Source: Lysobacteraceae bacterium
GTDB lineage: Bacteria > Patescibacteriota > Patescibacteriia > JAACEG01
Assembly (NCBI GenBank): GCA_011682665.1
Contig: JAACEG010000009.1
Span: 1-11,461 of the forward strand
Length of the DNA stretch: 11,461 nt
Direction: 5' to 3'
This document shows, in pieces, positions 6,745 to 11,461 of the stretch; position 1 is the stretch's first letter; every line of letters begins with the position of its first letter. The position numbers and the translations under genes are program-made. Under the pieces are notes generated by a model, which did no database searches, was not told where the DNA came from, and saw nothing but the letters and a program-made list of their open reading frames with translations.

Positions 6745-7305
6745 TTAAAATTTCACCTTTGGTACTTCTTTTTCTTCTTCATTTTCAATTCCAAAGAAAT
6801 CTTTTTTATTAAACCCAAGTTGTTTAGCGATTACATTAGTTGGAAAGACTTGAAGTTTAATATTAAAATCCCTGACATTGCCATTGTAAAATCTGCGAGC
6901 GGCTTGTATTTTATTTTCAGTATCTGACAACTCATCTTGCAATTTTGCGAAATTTTCATTCGCTTTTAGATTAGGATAATTTTCTGCAACAGCGAATAAA
7001 GATTTCAAAGTCCCAGAAAGCATATTTTCCGCTTGCGCTTTTTCTCCGGTGGTATTTGCTCCCATTGCAACTGTTCGCGCTTTAGTCACTTTTTCAAAAA
7101 GCTCCCGTTCGTGAGCCGCATAACCTTTAACGGTTTCTATCAAATTTGGAATTAAATTGTAGCGCCTTTTTAATTGTACGTCAATATCTGACCAGGATTC
7201 TTCAGTTCTATTTTTACTTTTGATTAGACCATTATAAACAGCGACTAACCATATAATAACGATGACAATCGCGCCTAAAACGATCCAAAGGATTGTGTTG
7301 ACCAT
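6745..7305 (-). CDS. lemA: LemA family membrane protein
   Basis: The 186-residue product matches the usual LemA length of about 185. An N-terminal membrane segment (about residues 4-24, ILWIVLGAIVIVIIWLVAVY) is followed by an elongated helical domain carrying family signatures: NRTEESWSDIDVQLKRRYNL (32-51), ETVKGYAAHE (57-66), AENYPNLKANENFAKLQDEL (107-126), then TENKIQAARRFYN, DFN and the FPTN turn. The C-terminal tail is acidic then basic (ENEEEKEVPKVKF). The frame stays open to an ATG at 7416, but that extension resembles no LemA and would run through a well-formed promoter, so the start at 7305 is preferred. LemA has no known enzymatic activity; it is often encoded with HtpX-type or other envelope proteins, as here. 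Confidence 0.95.
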   Translation of the reverse strand: MVNTILWIVLGAIVIVIIWLVAVYNGLIKSKNRTEESWSDIDVQLKRRYNLIPNLIETVKGYAAHERELFEKVTKARTVAMGANTTGEKAQAENMLSGTLKSLFAVAENYPNLKANENFAKLQDELSDTENKIQAARRFYNGNVRDFNIKLQVFPTNVIAKQLGFNKKDFFGIENEEEKEVPKVKF

Positions 7306-7354
7306 AAATTTGTTGTTAATTATTAAAATTTTTATTTGTATTTTGATTATTTTT

Positions 7355-7383
7355 ATTGTATAATTTTTAAAAGAAAAAGTCAA
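7355..7383 (-). promoter_or_regulatory. Sigma70-type promoter for lemA (and probably htpX)
   Basis: Read leftward, TTGACT (7378-7383) is followed after exactly 17 bases by TACAAT (7355-7360). Each box matches the consensus at 5 of 6 positions. Transcription would begin near 7348, giving a leader of about 42 bases to the lemA ATG at 7305. This is the best-formed promoter in the window and supports the shorter lemA start. Confidence 0.7.
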
Positions 7384-7398
7384 AATTTTAATAGTATT

Positions 7399-7428
7399 TT
7401 GACAAGAGAGGTGCAACTTCTATATAAA
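7399..7428 (+). promoter_or_regulatory. Possible rightward promoter, divergent from lemA
   Basis: A perfect TTGACA (7399-7404) is followed by TATATA after 16 bases (7421-7426) or TATAAA after 18 bases (7423-7428). It lies 16 bases from the lemA -35 box and points the other way. No protein gene starts within the next 350 bases; the first rightward reading frame begins at 7815. It could make a small RNA, the leader of the 117-residue gene, or be chance. Confidence 0.4.
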
Positions 7429-7459
7429 GTTAATTTTGTTTTTAATTAATTTTATAAAA

Positions 7460-7555
7460 GCGCAGACTAAAGTCTGTTGCTTTTTTAAACCAACGCAAAA
7501 TCGTAATATCAAATTCGGATTAGCAAATTTTAGTTTGCGCAAAAGACGCGATTTT
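7460..7555 (+). other. Tandem hairpins in the divergent spacer, possible small RNA or terminators
   Basis: The first hairpin is CAGACT-AA-AGTCTG (7463-7476), followed by TTGCTTTTTT, so it resembles a weak intrinsic terminator reading rightward. A second, longer fold pairs AAAATCG (7497-7503) with CGATTTT (7549-7555) and encloses GCAAA/TTTGC (7523-7527 and 7534-7538). Both lie downstream of the possible rightward promoter. From 7556 to 7667 the spacer is plain AT-rich DNA with several TATAAT-like words but no well-spaced -35 box. Confidence 0.4.
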
Positions 7556-7667
7556 TATATAATAATTGAAAATTATTTTTTTTCTGTGAATAACTTATAA
7601 TTGTTTAAAAAATAAAAATTTGCTATTATTATAATAATTTGCGAATTACGAAATATTTAAATTTTAT

Positions 7668-7752
7668 CGTCATTGCGAGGAGGAACGACGAAGCCTGCCT
7701 GCCGGCGGCAGGAGGCTTCGTCTCCGCCACAGGCGTGATTCTTGTAATGACA
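7668..7752. repeat. Dispersed CGTCATTGCGAG palindromic element with a nested hairpin
   Basis: The element opens with CGTCATTGCGAGGAGGAACG and closes with the imperfect complement GTAATGACAG, a type of palindrome I know from many bacterial genomes. Its centre is a near-perfect stem: GACGAAGCCT (7687-7696) pairs with AGGCTTCGTC (7713-7722), enclosing CCTGCCG-G-CGGCAGG (7698-7712) with one bulged G. The GC-rich core looks like a second palindrome inserted into the first. It is much richer in GC than the DNA around it. Confidence 0.8.
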
Positions 7753-7814
7753 GCGGAGAACTACATACAATCTATGTAAAGTTCTATATTAAACATGGCT
7801 ACTCATCGAAACCC

Positions 7815-8168
7815 GTGAGCACCAGTATTATTTTATTAGAAAATTCAAATAGTTCTCCCCCTGCTAAGGGGGCAGAGGGGGTATTTAATAAACCATTTTC
7901 CTACAACAAATCAAGGCTATCTTCTCTTCACCAAGAACAAAACATTGCCAAAGATTTAAAAGATAAATTAAAAGAACACTATGGAAAAAACAAGATCCCT
8001 GTGGCCAGAAAACATTGGTCTACTATTGTTAACTCTTATGTCTATGGAAATTATCCAATCAAGGCTATAATCAAGGCCATCAAGTTTGGCGGAAAAACAG
8101 TTCATCCAACAATTCCTTTCTCGTCCTGGAAAAGAGTGAAAGACTATATTGATTATATTGATAAATAA
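7815..8168 (+). CDS. Unrecognised 117-residue protein with in-frame repeat near its N-terminus
   Basis: The frame starts at GTG (7815), the only ATG, GTG or TTG start in a frame open from 7638. No Shine-Dalgarno is seen. A seven-codon reading frame (ATG at 7795, MATHRNP) stops at TGA overlapping this GTG. Residues 13-23 (SSPPAKGAEGV) are encoded by a copy of the intergenic hairpin repeat. Residues from about 24 on look like real protein: a charged helix (HQEQNIAKDLKDKLKEHYGK), then ARKHWSTIVNSYVYGNYPIK, then FGGKTVHPTIPFSSWKRVKD and a short Tyr/Asp end. There is no membrane segment or catalytic motif. I do not recognise the family; the compact aromatic C-terminal part suggests a small folded domain, possibly the end of a longer ancestral protein that lost its front. 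Confidence 0.65.
   Translation: MSTSIILLENSNSSPPAKGAEGVFNKPFSYNKSRLSSLHQEQNIAKDLKDKLKEHYGKNKIPVARKHWSTIVNSYVYGNYPIKAIIKAIKFGGKTVHPTIPFSSWKRVKDYIDYIDK
7852..7883. repeat. Hairpin repeat module inside a coding region
   Basis: GTTCTCCCCCTGCTAAGGGG (7852-7871) continues into GGCAGAGGGGGTA. The stem is CCCCCT (7857-7862) with AGGGGG (7867-7872). It has the hairpin-plus-G-tail layout of modules at 418-453 and 590-624 and lies in frame in the 117-residue gene, adding about 11 residues without a stop. Confidence 0.85.
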
Positions 8169-8211
8169 TTAACGAATTAACGGATTAGTGAATTAACTAA
8201 TTAGCGGATTA
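8168..8211. repeat. 8-bp imperfect tandem repeat directly after a stop codon
   Basis: Consecutive octamers read ATTAACGA, ATTAACGG, ATTAGTGA, ATTAACTA and ATTAGCGG, plus a final ATTA. The array starts on the last base of the TAA stop of the 117-residue gene. Five and a half units keep exact 8-base phase. It could be a slippage product; no function is apparent. Confidence 0.8.
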
Positions 8212-8217
8212 CAAATA

Positions 8218-8268
8218 GTTCCTTCTTTAGCAAAGAGGCAGGGGGGATTTTATAAATAATTTTGAATT
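8218..8268. repeat. Hairpin repeat with the conserved AT flank, inverted copy
   Basis: Reverse-complemented, this shows the AAAATTATTTATAAAAT flank (8247-8263) followed by a CCCCCC-rich stretch and an imperfect CTTCTTTAGCAAAGAGG stem. It is the third copy of the unit at 1-48 and 5509-5557, and the most decayed hairpin of the three. Confidence 0.7.
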
Positions 8269-8296
8269 TCCAATTTTGAATTTTGATTGAATTATT

Positions 8297-8405
8297 TTAC
8301 CCTGTTAAATATTTATTTCTATAATTGTTTGGCAAAGTAATTATTATTAAATTTATTGAATTTGCTGTTATAATTTTTATTATCGTAATTATTTAACGGG
8401 GTGAA
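8297..8405. mobile_element. Candidate MITE-like element with terminal inverted repeats
   Basis: TTACCCTGTTAAATA (8297-8311) and TATTTAACGGGGTGAA (8390-8405) are inverted repeats differing by one indel and one base. They enclose 78 bases of AT-rich DNA with no reading frame, giving an element of about 109 bases. No target-site duplication is convincing. A smaller relative with ACCCTGTTTAGATA and TATCTAAGAAGGTGAA lies at 2602-2637. An unrelated perfect stem AATGTTT/AAACATT (8404-8410 and 8419-8425) directly follows. Confidence 0.5.
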
Positions 8406-8437
8406 TGTTTTAATTTTTAAACATTATGTCATTCAAA

Positions 8438-8716
8438 TACCCCCCCCTCTAACTCCCCCTAAAAGGGGGAGGATAAATGAACTCCCTCTACAAGGGGGAG
8501 AACGAAAAAACAGATTTCCCCTATAAGGGGGAGAACTATGGAGTCAGGTTCCTCCCCTATTAGAGGAGGCCAGGGGGGGATAAGAATAACGGTTCCTCCC
8601 CTTTTAGGGGAGGTTAGGTGGGGTAAGGATAACGGTTTCCTCCCCTGTTTAGGGGAGGTTAGGTGGGGTAAGGATAACGGTTTCCTCCCCTGTTTAGGGG
8701 AGGTTAGGTGGGGTAA
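8438..8716. repeat. Long hairpin array with exact 45-bp tandem units
   Basis: The array opens with TACCCCCCCCTCTAAC (8438) and closes with GTTAGGTGGGGTAA (8716), so its tails face outward. It holds at least seven hairpins: four heterogeneous ones (8453-8471, 8482-8500, 8518-8533, about 8551-8568), the second and third joined by AACGAAAAAACAGATTT, then a degenerate unit (8581-8626) and two identical 45-bp units (8627-8671 and 8672-8716). Since 45 is a multiple of three, the run encodes a repeated 15-residue phrase in one frame, but this looks like an artefact of the repeat. The rest of the gap before 8908 is AT-rich with no gene. Confidence 0.9.
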
Positions 8717-8820
8717 AAAATTAGAAATTTAAAATTAAGTCATTGAATCAAAATCCATAATTCAAAATTAAAAACTATGAAATATCTAAAACCAACAATC
8801 TTCGTGTCTTAATATTATTA

Positions 8821-8842
8821 GTTTAGTTATTGTTTAGTTATT
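8821..8842. repeat. 11-bp perfect direct repeat upstream of the VirD4-like gene
   Basis: GTTTAGTTATT occurs twice head to tail (8821-8831 and 8832-8842), ending 65 bases before the ATPase start. A weak promoter pair, TTGTCG (8841-8846) and TAAAGT (8864-8869) with 17-base spacing, overlaps its right end. An operator role is possible but unsupported. Confidence 0.45.
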
Positions 8843-8907
8843 GTCGTTTAAATGTTTATATGCTAAAGTGTTAGTGTATTTAAGGTTGTAGTTTTGCATT
8901 TTATATT

Positions 8908-11397
8908 ATGTCTGAAATATCTCGACAAATTTTCATTTTATTAGAATATTTTTTAGTATTTTTATTTTTTTTAATTATTGTTTTTTTTACGCTAAAATAT
9001 TTTATGAAAAAAAGAAAAAGCGGTTTATCAATTTTTAAAAAAAGCGTGCTTTTAGTTACAATGCCAAGAGAATCTATAGAAAACGATCAAGAGAAAGCTT
9101 CAAGTCTACAGAGCATTCAAGAAAAGATAGGAATAATGGAAGCAATTTATTCTAATATCAGCGGACTAAGCAAATCAATGAATTTTAAATCTTTATTTTC
9201 TGGACCGAAAAATCATTTAACTTTTGAAATAGTTGTTAAAAATGGAATAATTTCATTCTATATAGCTGCTCCGAAAAATCTTAAACAATTTATTATTCAA
9301 CAAGTGCAAGCGCAATATCCAAACGCACATATTGAAGAAACAGAAGATTATAATATTTTTTCTCCTCAAGGATTTATTGATGGAGTTTATTTAAAATTAG
9401 AAAAAAGTTCTATTTTTCCAATTAAAACTTATAAAAGCTTACAGTCAGATCCTTTAAATGCCTTGATAAATGCTTTAAGTAAAATGGAAAGCGATGATGG
9501 GGCCACTCTTCAATTTGTTGTTCGTCCCGCCCAAAACGATTGGCGTTTATCAGGATCTAAGATTGTTTCTGAGGTCAGAAAGGGGAAAAGCTTAAAGAGC
9601 GCGATTAATCAGATAGGTGATTCTAAATCAAGCGTTTTAACTTCTTTAGGCGGTGATATTGGGAAATCAATATTAGGTTCAAGTGTTTTTGGAGAAAATA
9701 AACCAGCTGTTCAGGAAGCGCATAAAATGTCGCCTTTAGAAGAGGAGTCAGTTAAAAAAATTGAAGAAAAGATTTCAAGATCAGGGCTTGAAGTTAATAT
9801 TAGAATTATTGTTTCCGCTGACAAGAAAGATCAGGTGGAGACCTATTTGGATAATATTGTTAATAGTTTTGGACAGTATAATATATATGAATATGGAAAT
9901 AGTTTTAAATCAGTAACTGTTTTTAGGCAAAAGACTATAATTAATGATTTTATTTATCGTAATTTTAATCAATCAAAAAAAATGGTTTTGAATTCAGAAG
10001 AGATGGCATCTTTATTTCATTTTCCATTAGTTAGTTCGCAAACTCCAAATATTCAATGGCTTTCCTCTAAAGAAGCGCCGGCTCCTAATAATATTCCTGA
10101 GACGGGAATTGTTTTAGGCGAGAATATTTATCGTGAAGTTAAAAGCCTTATTAGAATTAATAGAAGCGATCGGACAAGGCATATTTATGCTGTTGGTAAA
10201 TCAGGCACTGGGAAATCAGAATTTTTATCTAATATGGCAAAACAAGATATTTTAAATGGAGACGGAGTCGCGGTTATTGATCCGCATGGAGATTTAGTTA
10301 ACGATATTTTAGACACTATTCCTAACGAACGTATTAAAGATGTAATTTATTTTGATCCAGCAGATGTCGAGCGTCCAATGGGAATTAATTTATTGGAATA
10401 CAATAAAAAATATCCTGAGCAAAAAACTTTTGTAATTAATGAGATGATTAGCATTTTTGACAAGCTTTATGACTTAAAACAAACCGGTGGACCAATGTTT
10501 GAACAATATATGAGAAACGCGATGCTTCTTGTTATGGAAGATCCAAAAAGCGGTTCAACCTTAATGGAAATATCAAAAGTTTTAGCTGACGCTGATTTTA
10601 GAAAATACAAATTAAGCAAATGTTTAAATCCTGTTGTAAAAGATTTTTGGCAAAAAGAAGCTGAAAAAGCCGGGGGCGATGCGGCTCTTGCCAATATGGT
10701 TCCGTATATAACAAGCAAACTAAATACTTTTATTTCTAATGATATAATGCGTCCAATTATTGGTCAGCAAAAAAGCGCTTTTGATTTAAGGACAATAATG
10801 GATGAAAGAAAAATTCTTTTAGTTAATTTGAGTAAAGGAAAAATTGGAGAAATGAATTCATATTTGTTGGGAATGATGTTGGTCGGCAAAATTTTAATGT
10901 CTGCTCTTTCGCGCACTGACATTTCAAGAAATGAAAGAAAAGATTTTTATCTTTATCTTGATGAGTTTCAAAATTTTATTACGGAAAGTATTACTATAAT
11001 TTTATCAGAAGCCAGAAAATATCGGCTTAATTTGAATATAGCTCATCAATATATTGGCCAGTTGTCGCATAAACAAGATACTAGTATTAGAGACGCGATT
11101 TTTGGAAATATTGGGACAATAGTTTCTTTTAAAGTTGGAGCTGAGGACGCTGAATTTTTAGCAAAAGAATTTGCGCCGGTTTTTAGCGCTTATGATTTGA
11201 TTAATATAGATAAATTTAATGCTTATGTTAAATTAATTATTGACAATCAACCAGCGCGAGCTTTTAATATGAAAACTTTTCCTTTGCAGAAAAATAAAAT
11301 TTCTAACGCAGATAGGATTAAGCAATTTTCAAGATTAAAATATGGGAATGATCGTTCAATTGTTGAGGCGGAAATTTTAAAACGAGCGAAAATGTAG
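8908..11397 (+). CDS. VirD4/TraG-like membrane-anchored ATPase (type IV secretion or DNA translocation)
   Basis: This 829-residue protein has an N-terminal membrane helix (about 8-30) and a basic stop (KKRKSG), so the rest should be cytoplasmic. Residues about 50-400 form an N-terminal region without recognised motifs. The P-loop domain follows: Walker A GKSGTGKS (430-437), the VirD4/TraG-like VIDPHGDLVNDIL (456-468), YFDPAD (481-486), and Walker B YLYLDEFQNF (681-690, with D685 and E686), followed by SEARKYRLNLNIAHQYIGQL, the usual sensor region. This architecture fits hexameric coupling ATPases that pump DNA or protein through a type IV channel; the HerA/DUF87 group is the main alternative. 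No relaxase, VirB4 or pilin lies in the window. No Shine-Dalgarno is seen before the ATG. The ATPase call is firm, but the substrate is unknown. Confidence 0.9.
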   Translation: MSEISRQIFILLEYFLVFLFFLIIVFFTLKYFMKKRKSGLSIFKKSVLLVTMPRESIENDQEKASSLQSIQEKIGIMEAIYSNISGLSKSMNFKSLFSGPKNHLTFEIVVKNGIISFYIAAPKNLKQFIIQQVQAQYPNAHIEETEDYNIFSPQGFIDGVYLKLEKSSIFPIKTYKSLQSDPLNALINALSKMESDDGATLQFVVRPAQNDWRLSGSKIVSEVRKGKSLKSAINQIGDSKSSVLTSLGGDIGKSILGSSVFGENKPAVQEAHKMSPLEEESVKKIEEKISRSGLEVNIRIIVSADKKDQVETYLDNIVNSFGQYNIYEYGNSFKSVTVFRQKTIINDFIYRNFNQSKKMVLNSEEMASLFHFPLVSSQTPNIQWLSSKEAPAPNNIPETGIVLGENIYREVKSLIRINRSDRTRHIYAVGKSGTGKSEFLSNMAKQDILNGDGVAVIDPHGDLVNDILDTIPNERIKDVIYFDPADVERPMGINLLEYNKKYPEQKTFVINEMISIFDKLYDLKQTGGPMFEQYMRNAMLLVMEDPKSGSTLMEISKVLADADFRKYKLSKCLNPVVKDFWQKEAEKAGGDAALANMVPYITSKLNTFISNDIMRPIIGQQKSAFDLRTIMDERKILLVNLSKGKIGEMNSYLLGMMLVGKILMSALSRTDISRNERKDFYLYLDEFQNFITESITIILSEARKYRLNLNIAHQYIGQLSHKQDTSIRDAIFGNIGTIVSFKVGAEDAEFLAKEFAPVFSAYDLINIDKFNAYVKLIIDNQPARAFNMKTFPLQKNKISNADRIKQFSRLKYGNDRSIVEAEILKRAKM

Positions 11398-11404
11398 GAA
11401 AAAT

Positions 11405-11461
11405 ATTCCTCCCCTATTATAGGGAGGGTTGGAAGGGTAAAAATTATGTTTTCCTCCCCTA
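11405..11461. repeat. Hairpin repeats at the right window edge
   Basis: Eight bases after the ATPase stop, CCTCCCCTATTATAGGGAGG (11408-11427) forms a hairpin with one bulged C, followed by the G-rich tail GTTGGAAGGGTAA. A second module begins at about 11449 (TTTTCCTCCCCTA) and runs off the window, so another array probably starts here. Confidence 0.75.

Noticed and set aside
7306-7416. A 37-residue N-terminal extension of LemA
   Set aside because: It overlaps a well-spaced TTGACT/TACAAT promoter, matches no LemA N-terminus, and the ATG at 7305 gives the normal family length and membrane helix.
8438-8716. CRISPR array
   Set aside because: The spacers are nearly constant and the repeats are hairpins of varying sequence, the opposite of CRISPR. 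No cas gene is present.
8538-8732. A 64-codon rightward frame with a repeated 15-residue phrase
   Set aside because: It lies wholly within the hairpin array, and the repeated phrase follows from the 45-bp unit being a multiple of three. There is no sign of a folded protein.
10467-10718. Leftward 83-codon frame opposite the VirD4-like gene
   Set aside because: It is antisense to a continuous conserved ATPase domain and has no independent support.
53-11397. Recoded UGA (Gracilibacteria-type code)
   Set aside because: The conserved genes read full length with the standard code, with no internal in-frame UGA to explain.

Overview
The window looks like a chromosomal segment from a Patescibacteria (Candidate Phyla Radiation) bacterium, probably Parcubacteria-like. 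The evidence is the strong AT bias, small gene set, a short-form HtpX and LemA pair, a propeller protein and VirD4-like ATPase of the kind I associate with that group, and intergenic spaces packed with C- and G-rich hairpin repeats. Genes read with the standard bacterial code and no recoded UGA is needed. The lineage is inferred from gene style, not from a marker gene.

Layout. Positions 1-7305 read leftward: a 74-residue one-helix membrane protein (53-277), tRNA-Lys(CTT) (655-727), a membrane-anchored TolB/WD40-like beta-propeller protein (798-2009) 11 bases behind a small two-helix membrane protein (2021-2404), a ClpC-type AAA+ unfoldase with an IGF ClpP-docking tripeptide (2721-5201), HtpX zinc protease (5591-6472) and LemA (6745-7305). 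Positions 7815-11397 read rightward: an unrecognised 117-residue protein (7815-8168) and a VirD4/TraG-like membrane-anchored DNA-transfer or translocation ATPase (8908-11397). The two halves diverge around a control region at about 7306-7814, which has a good leftward promoter for lemA and a possible rightward promoter facing a stretch with no gene.

Function. ClpC, HtpX and LemA form an envelope and protein quality-control block: ClpC unfolds cytoplasmic substrates, probably for a ClpP encoded elsewhere, and HtpX cuts misfolded membrane proteins, with LemA as its common genomic partner. The VirD4-like ATPase fits the type IV pilus/secretion and DNA uptake machinery common in these episymbionts. 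The propeller and small membrane proteins may be envelope accessories to it, but this is a guess.

The least explained content is the repeats. Almost every intergenic space over about 250 bases carries hairpin modules built as a C-rich tail (TACCC...TAAC), then CCCCT-loop-AGGGG, often joined in short arrays by nearly constant spacers (CTGTTTTCC-like), with tails facing outward at both ends. One copy lies in frame inside the 117-residue gene. Other palindromes are nested within each other, and there is a roughly 109-base MITE-like element. I see no CRISPR array, transposase, rRNA or complete new enzyme system; the modular hairpin arrays are the best candidate for something undescribed.
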